Assembly: GCF_002775205.1 (NCBI RefSeq)
Contig: NC_036461.1
Coordinates: forward strand, 11,693,015-11,757,014
Length of the DNA stretch: 64,000 nt
Direction: 5' to 3'
DNA from: Xiphophorus maculatus
Taxonomy: Eukaryota; Chordata; Actinopteri; Cyprinodontiformes; Poeciliidae
Shown here: positions 1 through 12,900 of the stretch, piece after piece
Layout: each line of letters opens with the position of its first letter
How positions within the stretch are numbered: position 1 is the stretch's first letter
Notes under the pieces: generated by a model
Databases searched by the model: none
What the model was told of the DNA's origin: nothing
The model's input: the letters and a program-made list of their open reading frames with translations, nothing else
Position numbers and translations under genes: made by a program

Positions 1-774
1 TGATATTTGGTACAGTGATTTTAGGTCTCCATGCTACACATTTTCTACTAAAAATTCTTCTCGTCATTAATTACTTGATGACCGCATACAATAAAGTGAC
101 CACTTTTGCCACATGTTTGCTCAGGAGAAGAAGTCACTGTAAAATCAATAACTCACTGAAACTGGCTGTGCATCCCAAGAAAACTTTTTACCAATTGGTA
201 TAAACATATATAATAATAAAATGGGACTATCTCCCATTAGATTTAAATCTGTCTGATTGGCTTAAATACTTTTGAATATGAATTGAATCTGTTTGTACAA
301 GAGTTTCAACTTCAAAGTAAACGTTATTTGATCATTTATGTGTATAAGTGGAAGATTTTCTTTCATCACATCTTCACTGTAAACTACAATAATTTTTTAA
401 GTAGTAGCAGAATATTTATGTCTGCATACAGTTTATGATATGCAAAAAACTTTAAATGATAATTTTATTGAAATAGGAACAACAGAGATTTGATTAATTA
501 TATACATTAGCAATATATTACTACTTCATCAGTCAGGAGGGCTATCCAATTTCATTTGGACTCTTTAATCATATGAAAATCTTACACACAACCTATCCAA
601 CCCCCAAAGCAAGAGATCAAAAGAAGTGTCAGAGATGTGACTATAATACAACAGTAATTATATGGACCTTGATGACACATTATGAAATTATAGTTATTCC
701 ACTTTCAAATACATTGTTTTCATTATAACTCCGGGGTCAAATCATCGGTACATTGTATATTATATCCAACAGAC
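1..774. other. AT-rich intergenic DNA, nothing recognised
   Basis: No splice-bounded coding segment, RNA gene or repeat family is recognisable. The open frames present are short and low-complexity. Confidence 0.5.
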
Positions 775-910
775 TCAGACATCTGAAGGCTTACTCATCA
801 AATCTAAAACCAGTGCTGACATTCCAAACACAGTGAGAGGCATTGTTGCTCTGTAGAAAGGAGCGTCCGTCGACCCCACCCTTCAGATGAATGAACATAC
901 AGTTATCCTG
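775..910 (-). pseudogene. COX7A2-like exon remnant with a 1-nt frameshift
   Basis: COX7A proteins are small single-span nuclear-encoded subunits of mitochondrial cytochrome c oxidase. On the minus strand, after a good pyrimidine-rich acceptor (AG at 912-911), the sequence reads QDNCMFIHLKGG down to position 875. This matches the family stretch that ends in HLKGG. A shift of one base in the G run at 874-877 then opens the frame STDAPFYRATMPLTVFG, matching the family's DALLYRATMxLTVGG core. That frame ends at a TGA (777-775) after a tail that no longer resembles the family's SFPKK end. No upstream exon with the mitochondrial presequence was found. The fragment lies downstream of tmem30a on the same strand, where COX7A2 lies in mammals, so it may be a decayed ortholog or ohnolog. 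An assembly indel in a live gene is the alternative. Confidence 0.55.
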
Positions 911-1295
911 CTGATCAAAGACAGAAAAACAAAAGCAACTTATTGTACAAAAAGAAAACCACATGAGCATCAGTTTTATGCGATCAATCATTTTGTTTCC
1001 CAACAAGAGATTTACAGTTTGTTTGTAAAGAGCAAATCTCTGGTTAACCATAATTAAACTATGGAAAACAGCACTCTCTAACATTATGTGATTTAAAGCA
1101 TTACCGTGTCACTGGTCAACTAAAGCTTCATAATATTCTTGTACTATGCAGCATCAGACTCTATCACACAAAGCGTTTATGCGTAATTAGAACAACTATA
1201 GCTCCATCTGCTGGCCAAAGTCAGCTGGAAATTGGACAGTGACGGTCTTCATTGCCATTAGGCTATGCAAAGTGACATAGAAATAAAGGCATTCA

Positions 1296-1296
<1 letters not shown>

Positions 1297-1348
<52 letters not shown>
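1297..1348. repeat. (AAT)n microsatellite
   Basis: About 17 uninterrupted TAA/AAT units are read directly from the sequence. Confidence 0.97.
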
Positions 1349-1349
<1 letters not shown>

Positions 1350-2679
1350 TATTAAAAGTCTGAAACACTTATAAATTATTATTGGTCATTCCAGTTTTTT
1401 TAAAAGATGATAAGTAACTTTAAAGTGAAACTCACCCTCAAATCAACTTTTTTTGCTGATTAACTCAATAGTGCCTGAATAGGTTGCTTGGGGTTCTATG
1501 TTTATGTTTCTGTGCGAATTTTGACATTTTTGTGCAAATTCGTTTAGTTTGGCATTATTTTGCCTAAAACCGTGGGTTTGGGTGCGACTTCCGCCGTAAA
1601 CCGGAACCGGAATTTGTTTACGTAATAGCTAGCAAGGCGCTAACACCGGCAGTGGTTTTAGTCTATACAAAATGTGGTAACACCAACTACCACAGCTTAA
1701 AAATATAGTTTAAGTTTTTTGATTTGAAGAAATGGCCGCAAATAATCTGCACCATTTACACTTAGCAACTTCATTGACTCAGTTCCTTGGGAGGCCGATG
1801 CGGCTTTTCTCCTGTTGTCTTTTTGTCCACAAAATGAAACAAACGCACATAAAGCAGTTTGGGAGGGCTTGTCAAGTTTAGACTTTTTAATCAAATAATT
1901 TTTTCTCATCTGTTGACAGGCAATGAAAACCGTACCGCTTATCACAGGAACACTGCCTCTTTGTTTTGGGAGCAAGTTCAAAAGACCCTCAGTTTAGTCT
2001 GTTTATTAGAGAACAGCCACGAAGAGCGAAACAGTTGCAGCGGTTGGTCTTGGCATAAGCTGCTTGGTACAACTTTGTCACAGGCGCCCACTCCGTAATC
2101 CGTAAACTGCAGCGTGTAAGCAAATAAAAGAGATAAAGGAAAACACAGAATCCACAAACGTTCGTACAATATGAGTATTATGTTTATGCAATCATGTTTG
2201 TACTATATATTTCCGTAGTATATAAATCGATTTTCAGATTTTTTGCACCACAGAGTTAATATATAAACACGTTTTCACTGAGACTCTTTAAATGTGTATA
2301 TATTAGAAATTTTAAATTGACATTTGTGACTGTATCCGAAATAGACCAAGGGCATATTTGCTTATTGCAAGGGGACGCAACAATTAAGAGAAAATGCAAT
2401 ACTTTTGAGAGGAAACGCAAAAAAAAAAAAACGATGTTTTCTTTCTTTTTTTTCTTTTTTAAAATAAATTCATTCACATTTAATGGCACAGAAGCTGCGG
2501 TAGGCCTATATGTTACCGAATCCGTGACGGATGCATGCATTTTTGTTGTTGTTTGTTTGCTTGTTTTGTTTTCGGGGGGCTGAGGGGACTGGTTCAAAAT
2601 AAAATAATTAATTTTCCGTCTGACACAAAAGCCGTGGCATATGTCAAAGAAGCAAGAAGTTGCCGTTATTAAGCTGTAG

Positions 2680-2960
2680 CTGGTCGTGGCACCCCGTACC
2701 AGTTTGCGGCAGGCCACTGGCTGGTCTGGCACCCTGTGCTGCTGGGCCGTGGCAACCGTCCCAGGTGCCAGTAGCCAAGTGCTAGTAGCAGATCGCTGCA
2801 GCCTGTGTCAGATCGCTGCAGCTTGTGGCACCTAAGGCAGCAGTCACCGGAAGTGGCGTGGCAGCCCGTGGCAGATGCCAGTATTAGCGACTGTCAAACA
2901 AGGTCGCTGAGCAACTGAGTAGGGGAATCATTGTTGACGCGCCAGGTGATCAAAACTTAA
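2680..2960. repeat. GC-rich degenerate minisatellite-like island
   Basis: The motif GTGGCA or its complement recurs many times. A 20-bp unit starting CAGATCGCTGCAGC is tandemly duplicated at 2789-2808 and 2809-2828, with few changes between the copies. Base composition is sharply richer in G+C than the flanks. An ETS consensus ACCGGAAGTG sits at 2846-2855. The island may be a relict promoter or an unclassified repeat. Confidence 0.5.
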
Positions 2961-3399
2961 ATCCAAGCTGCAGTTAAGATGATTTTATTTTCCTCAATAT
3001 CATCAAAAATCCAAGGCAGAACATCAGTGGATAACAGACATTAGTGTCCAAAAGCAGCATTAAAAACGGATCCGCAGGTTTAAACAGTAATCAAAGACGA
3101 AAAAAAAAAAAAAACATACAATCTTAAAGCGGTCAGCAAAAAGTACTTCCCCCATCACCCACTCACTAAGTCACCAGGTGAGCCCAGCGGTGCGAGCTTC
3201 TTGGCGCTCATGTTGCGTTTGAAGGCGGCTCGGAAAAACAGGTTCCGAGCCTGTTAATTCGTTGATAACGCATTGAACAATTAAAACTGCTGAAAAAAGT
3301 GACAAAGGACAGATATGTGAAGTACGGAAGGCCCTACTGTATTAAATTGATATAGGAATAACAGAGAGTTGGCCTTTCTAAGGTATAAACAACAAATAT

Positions 3400-3425
3400 G
3401 CTGCCCCAAACTTTTTTGGGGCAGC
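3400..3425. repeat. Perfect 11-bp hairpin
   Basis: GCTGCCCCAAA at 3400-3410 is perfectly complementary to 3415-3425, with a 4-nt loop. No T-run or gene end makes it a convincing terminator, and the function is unknown. Confidence 0.9.
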
Positions 3426-3493
3426 AATTGAAAAAGTATTGTATTGTATTGTTTTTGTTCATTTTGATGATCGTAGCATACAGCTAATACACA

Positions 3494-3741
3494 TTACAAA
3501 TGCAGTTTCTGAGAAAATTTGGTACTGGTAAAAAAAAAATGTCCATTTGAAATGTTATGGTGGACAAAAATTGGGGAATCATCCAAACTGCATAATTAAG
3601 CTGCATAATGTCATTTCTGAAGTAGCTGGTTGTTTGAAATGAAGCATCCAAACACATTGACAGAAAGTTGAGCGGAAAGAAAAATGTGTACATGGACATG
3701 TTCTTCAGTAGGCCAAATTTTCTCAGAAACTGCATTTGTAA
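3494..3741. mobile_element. MITE / fold-back element with 29-bp perfect terminal inverted repeats
   Basis: Positions 3494-3522 (starting TTACAAATGCAG) are an exact reverse complement of 3713-3741. The inversion continues imperfectly inward, so much of the 248-bp unit can fold back. It contains no transposase. The size and long inverted ends fit a non-autonomous DNA transposon; the family was not identified. Confidence 0.85.
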
Positions 3742-4992
3742 AGTATATTAGTTGTAGGCTTTTTAAATACCCACATACACAATATACACCAGATATAAAA
3801 ACTTTATGTTTATCACTCTGTGGAATGGCTATAATTTTGCCTTTTGAGTAAAATTACTGAAGTAAACCTTTTACTGATTTTCTAAAGACAGCTGTGGGCA
3901 CTCACTGCGGTTCCTTTTTTGTGCCGTCCGCCATAAAATCTGAATAAAACTGGACTTCTGCAATGAAAACATACAAGAAATATGATTAGTGTCAAAGCTC
4001 AACATCCAGATAACTTTGGAGAATCCGAAGCACTACTATTACAGCAGTATTAATCTGTACTGTAATTCAATTTCAAATGTTTTATGACAAAAAATAAAAA
4101 AGCACTTAAAAACGACCAATGACATCCAGATACTGACAGAGTTGTTTATTTGGACCCTTCAAACCTTATAAAACCCAAGATTTTCAAATTTAAATGTACA
4201 TTTTCTGTATCAACAGTTCTAAAGCAACATTGTAACAGAACATTTAATGAAACAAGGGACACACTAACAAATGTGACACTTGTAAAGTGCATAGCATTTG
4301 GTCAACATTAAAGGGGTTTTTTTACACAATTTTAACCCTAGGCTAAAATTATAAATTATTGTGGCATAATTAACCAGAAACATGGTCCAACATTCTAGGA
4401 ATTAGGAATACTGGCTATATTGGGAAATTTCAATGTTCCATTCAATAAGCATTTTACAGTTAAAGAACATCGGGCACAAAGAGCATAAATGTATTTAGAT
4501 CAATTAGAGTGGAGAGTATGCCAGGAATATGCTACCTGTTTTCCAGAGATTAAATACTTTATTTGACTTCAATGTTTACCATAACTTACAGCACACAGGC
4601 AACAAATATCTGATTCTGAAGTAAAGATCATCTTAAAAACCAGAAGTAAAATGTTACATTCATCAGCAGGACTGGTTTTAATATAGAATATAAGCCAAAA
4701 CCTTAAAGAATACATACATTCTTGAAATAAACTATTTGCATAATAACCACAAAGGTAAAACAAGAACTTTGACGTAGAGATAAATAACAGAACAATGACC
4801 AGCTTGAAGCTATTTACACAAAAAACACACAGATGAGGAAGAGGTGAACAGAGCTAAGATATGATGCTTCAGACATGCCTGCCATTGTGCAAACACACCA
4901 GACACTCACAGTGTATCCGAACTAAAACAACCAAGCAGTCCAGAATAGACCCTACAGGAACTTCGGTGCATGCAGACCAACACAGGAGGTAT
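3742..4992 (-). other. tmem30a: Probable 3' UTR and downstream flank of tmem30a
   Basis: This region lies directly downstream of the tmem30a stop codon on the minus strand and shows no other gene. Possible AATAAA poly(A) signals on the minus strand lie at 4563-4558 and 4150-4145. They would give 3' UTRs of roughly 0.45 kb and 0.85 kb. Which signal is used cannot be told from sequence. Confidence 0.4.
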
Positions 4993-7900
4993 TTAGTTAG
5001 GAATATCTGCACTGTTGCTGCGGGTGTCGTATTTATGGTGGATAATAAGCAAAACGACACCCAGGAAGAAGCAGATGGAGCCCACAGTGATGTAGGCGAT
5101 GCCCAGGAAGGGGTTCTTCCCTCCCATCCAGGAAATGGTGCTTAGGATCATTCGCTTCCGGCCATCAAAGCTGCGAACGGGGTAATCTGGTTACATAAGG
5201 TTAAGGTAAAGAGACAGAAAACTCCCAGCTGCCAAAAGTAAAAAAAAGAAAATAAATGTAGCAACAATAGAGTTCATCCAAATCTATTTGTTTATATTTA
5301 GTTATTTTTAACTTTTTTCTTTAGTAGCAAGAGCTTCAGCCATGTTGTGAAAGAGAAACAGTTGCAGTTTAATCAGTGGTTGTTAATATTCTCTCTTAGA
5401 AAAGCCTGCAAACTACTGATATCAGTTTGTTTTCAATTATTCTTTTAATTTAAAACCTCATCTTAGAGCAGATGAATAAACACCGACTACAAAACCTAAT
5501 TAGTATTGAAGATTTGTGTACTTATGGATACAGGTAGAGACCAATAAAATATCAGAAAGTTCCTTTCAAGACGGCATAGTGCTGCTACAGCTTCAAATCC
5601 TAGACTGGGGATTTGAATGAAGTTTGCATGTCATGGAAGGACATCCAGGTACTCGGGCCTACTCTCACTGTCCAAAACAATTAAATGTTACTTATAATAG
5701 AGATGTTATAAAGATTCTCTATATGCTGTAGATATTTATTTTACATTTCAATGGGTTATTTCTGTTAGGTTAGGTGGTTGCTGCCTTTAACTGATGAAAG
5801 CCCTAAGTTCAGTTTCTCAGAAATTGGAATATCACATGTAATCAGTCTTAATTCTGTATAATTCTGTCTGTATTACCCATTCCCCTACTGAAATATTCTG
5901 TTTGACTATATTTAGTTAAATAGCTAAACTTGACAAAATGCTTACAGACTTTTTATAAATAAATGATTTATCTTAGCCTTGGCTGGACAGTAAAGGATAC
6001 TGTAAGTGACATTCAAGAAGTATCTGCCACTGGGTAGAGTCGGAGCTGAGTCCGGCTTTTTTTGGATGATGCGATAGAGCTTCCGAAAAGTGGGCAGAGC
6101 AGCTGTGCGCATCCACACGATGAAGTCTTCATTGATGAAGCCGTTGTTTTCAGGATCTAACGGGTCCAACTCGTACACTGGCTTCATCCAGTTCACTGGC
6201 TTAGCTGTGCCTGAGAGACAATCCCAATACCCCATTGTCAATAGTAGTTTAGTAAATACAAGTGTTAAAAAACATATTGCAAAGTGGTTTCTAAAGCGTA
6301 CCTTTGAAACGTTCAGTGAAGTTATCTTTTTCATTTCCAGGATTCCTGAACTTCACATGCTTATCTGTGTACCAAGCAATGCCTTTCTTTACCAGATTAA
6401 CTTTTGTCATGTTGCCGTCGGGGTGGTTGTAATACAGCTCCAGGGTGTCTGAGAAGGGAAAAACTCATTTATTATTCCATCTGAAAAGGATGCATGGCAA
6501 ATGAGCTTAACTTTTGAAAACTAAATTCTCAGACTGTTGTTCTGTGCACAGCTTTCATACAAAGTTTAAATGTGCCAGGGCTCACCATTGAAAAGGCTGT
6601 TTGCTATGGCTCCACATGGAGCTATGGGCAGTTTTGTCTCTGGGTTTGTACGGTATGGCTCACATTCCTTACTGGGGTTCTGGAAAAACCAAAAACACTT
6701 TTCAGCAGAATGAAAATAGCTGATATGTAAGATATGTAAGAAAAAAGAAGAATCCCACCGTTAAAGAGGATTGGACTCCATTTAGCTGGCTGTCATCTCT
6801 GGACTTCACATAGCGTCTGTGGTTCTGGTAGAAGTTGGACAGACCATAGTACATGTAGACATTGCTCTGTTGAGAGGGGAGAAATTATTTATCTGGGCCT
6901 ACCTGTCACTTCTGCCAGTCCCGCTGTTTAGATTAGGTTTCATCCAACTTCAATTTTAACAAAGAAAATAGCCAAGAGGAGACAAATGGCAAATTTGTTT
7001 TACCCAGGAATAAACATAAAATCCTGTAGACTTGCTGAATAATCAATAAACGGCCCTCAAAAGCAGGACTGCATAATTAATAAGCACATAAATCAATATG
7101 AAAGCAGCTTTTAAGCAGACCTTGGATGTTCTATTTTTGGACTCTAATTTGACTCTAATGGATAATCGTTTTTTTTTTTTTTCTTTTTATTGCAGAAACA
7201 GCATTTGTAGTATTGAATGGAAAGGATTGAATTATTCATTGTGTCTATATTAGTCTGAACTGATGCAGGAAATTAGCTCACCTCGAATGGCTGCACCAGC
7301 GTGAAGTTCACAGTGCAGACGCATGATGTTGTGCTGTTCCAGGTGAAGCTATTGGCGCAGTCGTAGCAAGGAGTGTTAGGCTCCACGCCAGTGTAATCAA
7401 TCTAAAATTATGAGCGGACACACAGATGGGGAGAATTAAGTTAGATAAAATGAGAGCCAGAAATTATTTCCTTCAAGTAAAAAAAAAGACCAGCAGACTA
7501 AAGTAGTATCAGAGATTAACCCCAATCATGATACTTGGATTCTTCCCATCCAAGTATCATGATGGGGAGAATTAATGAATGTACTGGGTTTAATGTAAAA
7601 ACACTCACGTCTGTGCAATAATCACCACATTTTCATAAGGCTTAATAGAATAGAAAAGTGGATTTTTTTTTAAATCTTTTTTTTCTACAAATTACTTCTC
7701 TTTTTTGAGCAGTTGTTTTTATAAAGTCAGTTTTAATTACCTGAAAGGAACCCTAACCTCTTATATGCTTTTGAAATTACTGCATACACAGCTCATAAAA
7801 AATGATGGATTCCAATTCCACACTTTAATACGACGAACCCTATAATACTTTCAACTTGATAACTCAGTGGAGCTTTTTAAAGACACTACGAGCCTTAGCT

Positions 7901-8428
7901 TTCCTGACAAGTATTATTTTGAGACATTACCTCCAGAGAGAGAACCTACACTATAACACTTTAACGTAGTTTGGTGTCTAGTAAACACAACTCAATGCAC
8001 TTGTTTGACGTAAATTGCAACATTGTTCTCCATGTTTACTTAATAATAGATTACCATTAAATTCAGGTAGTTTCACAATTTACCAGAAAGAGAAAGAAAA
8101 AAGTTAAAACAAAGTCAGGGCAGTAGCTTTGAAATAAGACAAGACTCAAACGATTGGTGGACATGAACTGTAACTGTACCTCGTACTCTTTTATGTTGTT
8201 TGAAGTCACATACAGGCCGATACCGATGGGGATGAACAAGAGTCCGATAACGAAGAAAGCAGGCAGCACAGTACCCGCAGTCAATATGGGCTGCCAAGCT
8301 GGAAGTCTCTGCTGTTTGAACGCTGTATTGTCCGGTTTTTTATTTTTCGCAGCCCCCGTACCGCCGTGAGTTGAAGATCCCGAGTGGTGTCCGTCCTCTT
8401 CCTTAGCGTTGTAGCTAGACGCCATCAT
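4993..8428 (-). CDS. tmem30a: TMEM30A / CDC50A, P4-ATPase flippase accessory subunit (7 coding exons, 373 aa)
   Basis: TMEM30A pairs with P4-ATPases, takes them out of the ER and is needed for aminophospholipid flipping at the plasma membrane. Coding exons in transcript order are 8428-8180, 7401-7282, 6866-6759, 6679-6586, 6448-6302, 6210-6001 and 5186-4993. All have GT-AG borders and matching phases, giving 373 codons plus TAA; human is 361 aa. The N-terminal cytosolic segment contains [22 protein letters not shown]1 spans about residues 48-74. A large ectodomain with paired cysteines and N-glycosylation sequons follows, including [22 protein letters not shown]2 is at about 334-359, followed by a short tail. 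Two adjacent ATGs (8428 and 8425) could start; both have A at -3 and the second also has G at +4. Teleosts may carry two co-orthologs, so an a or b suffix is not assigned. Confidence 0.96.
7527..7561. repeat. Perfect 14-bp hairpin in tmem30a intron 1
   Basis: CATGATACTTGGAT (7527-7540) is exactly complementary to 7548-7561 across a 7-nt loop. Flanking CCCC/GGGG bases extend the pairing after a small interruption. Confidence 0.95.
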
Positions 8429-8760
8429 TGTTGCGGTCCGCGTCAAGCTAAACTAATCCGTAACAGTTGACAACCGGGCGGTACTCGGTAATCCTGAACG
8501 GCAAACAGGGCGAAGTGTTAGGGAATCTGAATCAGCGTTCAGATGAATGAAATTTACCCACAATCTGATCCAGCTATTGACTCATAATGGCGTTTGTTTC
8601 ACCTGTTTTGGGAAACTGCACCAAGAGGAAGAAGCCGGAAGCTCCCAGGCCAATGAAATGACAGAACATACGAGTGACGTTATCGCAGAAGAACCCTCCC
8701 CCCGTACCCGCTGTTTAACCATTAGCCGGTGAAAGACCCAGCGAGCAGTTTGAAGAGCGG
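8429..8760 (-). promoter_or_regulatory. tmem30a: tmem30a 5' UTR and promoter region
   Basis: GC content rises immediately upstream of the tmem30a start. Recognisable sites are an ETS motif CCGGAAG at 8635-8641, a CCAAT box at 8650-8654 and a CRE-like TGACGTTA at 8675-8682. There is no obvious TATA box. This is the usual make-up of a housekeeping promoter. The transcription start was not determined. Confidence 0.6.
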
Positions 8761-9129
8761 GGAAATATGAGTATTCTTTTGTTTTTTTTGTTTTGTTTTT
8801 TATCTGCAAGGGGTTCCTGAAAACTGAAATTAATAACGATTCTTAATAATGATCTAAGAATGATCTCGATATCAAAAAAACGTGATGAAGAGCCGTAACG
8901 TACGTGAAGTCACTTGGTGTAGCTCGCAACTTATTTTCAGCAGTTTGCTAGACTTCATTGCAGGTCCAAATTTTGGGCTGCCCGCACCGCGATCATTGCT
9001 TCACAAAGGTGGAAATGATGCTGAGCCACAGTTTATTGCGTTGATGTTTTTTAAATTGCCAACTATATGAAGGATTCTACTTGACAAATCGATAAATAAC
9101 CTCGGAAGTGTGGACATCCTATCTTTCAT
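8761..9129. other. Short intergenic gap between filip1 and tmem30a
   Basis: Ordinary AT-rich sequence between the tmem30a promoter and the long TA tract. No gene is seen. Confidence 0.5.
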
Positions 9130-9923
<794 letters not shown>

Positions 9924-12900
9924 TCACAATTTCCCTCCATTGTGTGATGTATTGCTATTCACAGCAGATTTTTTGACCTCAACCCTCATGGACTGACTTT
10001 CTGTCCGAGTCTCAACTTTCATTCCACTTGAGATTCCTGTGGATCCTAATGCAGTTTTTCCTGTCTTGAGGCTCTTGGACATTGGTATACGGGTAAGTCC
10101 TGTGCGAGGTGACTGGACATCATGGCCAATCTGTTTTGCAAAGGGTAGAAATGATCAGGTAATAAAGTGTAAACAAAGACAAAAAATATTCAAGCGCAAG
10201 AGAATTTTTTTTTTTAAACAACCATAAAATAAACAAAGGCACAACATTTAAAGCATGAAAAAATGTAGCTACTAAATGCTAAAAACATCTATATTAAACT
10301 AAAACGTACCGTGCTTTGGATGGATCTTGAAGTCGTGGATGTCACATTGGATATTGTAATGCTGCTTGTCACTTTACTCTGCACATTCCTGGTAGCAGTT
10401 GTGGTGATCTGGCGAGGTGAACGCAAAACTGTCCCCGTTGACAGGGTCAGTTCTTTGCTTTCTGCTACACTAGCTACTGGTCTGACTACCATCTTTGGGG
10501 AGATACTGTTACCTAGATGAATATGAATCTTGTTTTCATCTGTAGAGGTGATGATGTTTGCATTGTTGTGGCCCTTTCTGATAGGAATTGGGACCATCTG
10601 CTTCTCAGGGGTAACCTTGAACACAGCCCGGCCCATGGTCATCTCCTGGGGCTCTGGGGAGGCAGATGTATCAGGCACTACAGCGGTGCTCACTGTCATA
10701 ACCGAAACTGGGGAAAGGGGCCTTACTGAGGTAGAAGAAGAGTTCCGGATAGTTTCTGGAGATTTGGCCCTAGATATGGTTGTGATTGTGACTGGGGACT
10801 TGGCTCTTGCAGGGCCTTGAGATCCAGTAGGAGTCTTTCTCCGGGTGGTTGGCACAGAGTAGGTGGGAATGATAGTAATTCTGGATTTTGGTTGAGATGG
10901 GTTAGGGCTAAGGGGAGCTGCATTTGGAAAAATTTGATCAGTGGTTGGACTGCTGATTTCCAGTGTGGCCGTGTTGTTGTGGTGATCAGGTGTTACCCGG
11001 ATGTGTAAAGGTTGCCCTTGGTTTTGAGGCATGGTCAATTTAGAAGAAACTGATTCCCCATTGATAATGAGAGGCTTTTCCATGTTGGGCTCTTGAGGAG
11101 TGTTGTCCTTTTTCCTCATCCAAGGAATCCAGGATTTTTTAATACTAAAATCACCACTAGATGAAGAGCATCGCTCAACTGCATTACCTTTTTCAGGCTT
11201 CTTCAGACATTTCTGTCGGATGTTATTCATGATGTGATTCTCTTCTTGAACAGACTTCCTGATAAACACAGCTGGTGTATCTTCCTCTCCTGATTCAGTA
11301 GGTGATGGCTCTGTCTGCACTGCAGTGGATGTGATAGCCACATCCACTATTCTCCTTCCATTTAAGCTGGGTCGAAGTGCCCGGCTTTGGCGCTTAGTTA
11401 ACTCTAGTTCTTTGGTGAGATGAAAAACCTCCATGCCCATGTTCTTGACCTTCTCTTCCTCTTCTAAGAATCTTTGTTGTAATACAGAGAAGTCCACTTG
11501 AAGCTGAGATAGCTGGTCTTCTTTGTGCATCAGTTCATGGATCTTCTCCTTGAGAGCTATCACATCAGCTTGTAGTTCTCTAGTTTTGACCTCCTCTCTT
11601 TTGCATCTCTGTCGAAGGTCTTCTTCTCTGCTTTCTTCTTCCCCTTTTTCAATAGCTTTGTTTCGTGCAATCTGATTCTTCATTTCTTCCACTTGCTGGT
11701 AAAGATCATTTGCTTTTTCCTGTTCAGTCTTGAACCTCTTCTCTAAAATATCATACTGGTCCTCTGTCTTAATCAAGTCTCCCTCGACTACTTCCAGTTG
11801 TTTCAGACGGTTTTTTAAACTTTCTATTTCAAATGTTAACTCTTTAACTTTGCTGTTCTCTTTCCCTTCAGGATCAGTGATTTTTCCTAGATCACACATA
11901 ACTGAATTCCTCGCAGATAGCTTTTCTTCTTGTTCAAGCATGTCTAGCCTCCTTTTCATTTGGGTTATCTTGAAAGTAAGATCCTCAGTTTGATCAGTTT
12001 GACAAGCTAGCTTAGTACTGAGCTCCCCTTTCTCTTTGGTTAAAGTTTCAACTTTGGATTCCATCTCAGATTTTAATTTTAGAAACCTTTTGCTCTCTTC
12101 TATCAGTTTTTCGGTCACCTCCATCACCCGACCCTGCTCAAGTTTAACAACCTTGCTCAAATCCTCTCTTTTCTTTTCCTCTGACTTTACTTTTTCCACC
12201 AGTGTCTTTCGTTCATCCATTAGTGCAGCTGTCAGGGACTTAAGCTTTCGCAGGTCATCCTTAAGTGTTAGCTCACACTTTTCCAATTTGAGTTCTGATG
12301 ACTCAAGCTCCTTCATTCGAATTTTGAGAGCTACAACCTCATCTGAAAGCTCTTTGGTCAGGTCTTTCTCTCTTTCTAAAGCAGTTTGTATCTGTGCACA
12401 CTCAGCTTTGCTAACACTGAATGCTTCCTCCAGTTTTTCCAAATCCATCATTCTGTTTTGAAGCCTCTCTACTTCCAGCCTTAGGTCTTTGCTCTTACTA
12501 TTCTCCTCTTCTAGTCTCTTTCTTAGCTCTTTACATTGATTCTCTGTCTTTGTTATCTCTTCATCCTTTCCTTCCATCTCATGCACTCTCTTTCGCAGGT
12601 TTTCCAACTCAACAATCAAGTTAGAGCTGCCATACTCCCCTTTGCTGATGCTCTCCCTTAACTCTTGCATTTCCTCATCAGATTTTCTCAAGGTCTTGTT
12701 GCTTTCTTCTAGCTCCTCCACTTTGTGTGTAAGCTCCAAAACTTTGACATTAAGCTGACGATTGTGGAGCTCCTGACTGGACAGCTTGGCACTCATCTCT
12801 TCATGTTGTTGGGTGATCCTACAAGATTTCTCCTTTAGCTCAGCCTCTAGGCTTTGCACTCTATGACCATCCTCCTGAGCACGCTCTTTGGCTTCATTAA

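Larger units (their letters stand above)
1349..3493. other. Intergenic stretch with two GC-rich patches
   Basis: Mostly AT-rich DNA without a recognisable gene. Two patches stand out. One at 1587-1612 contains three ETS-type GGAA sites. The other, at 2680-2960, is GC-rich with degenerate GTGGCA/GCAG repeats and a consensus ETS site at 2846-2855. No exon of cox7a2 or another gene could be read near either patch. Confidence 0.5.

Noticed and set aside
3181..3260. Minus-strand ATG with a fair start context (reading MSAKKLAPLGSP) in a GC-rich patch
   Set aside because: The frame stops after about 18 codons and does not match the start of COX7A2 or another neighbour.
10311..12624. Several plus-strand open frames of 60-140 codons
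   Set aside because: They are antisense shadows of the long filip1 coiled-coil exon; their serine- and leucine-rich composition is the reverse reading of Glu/Lys codons.
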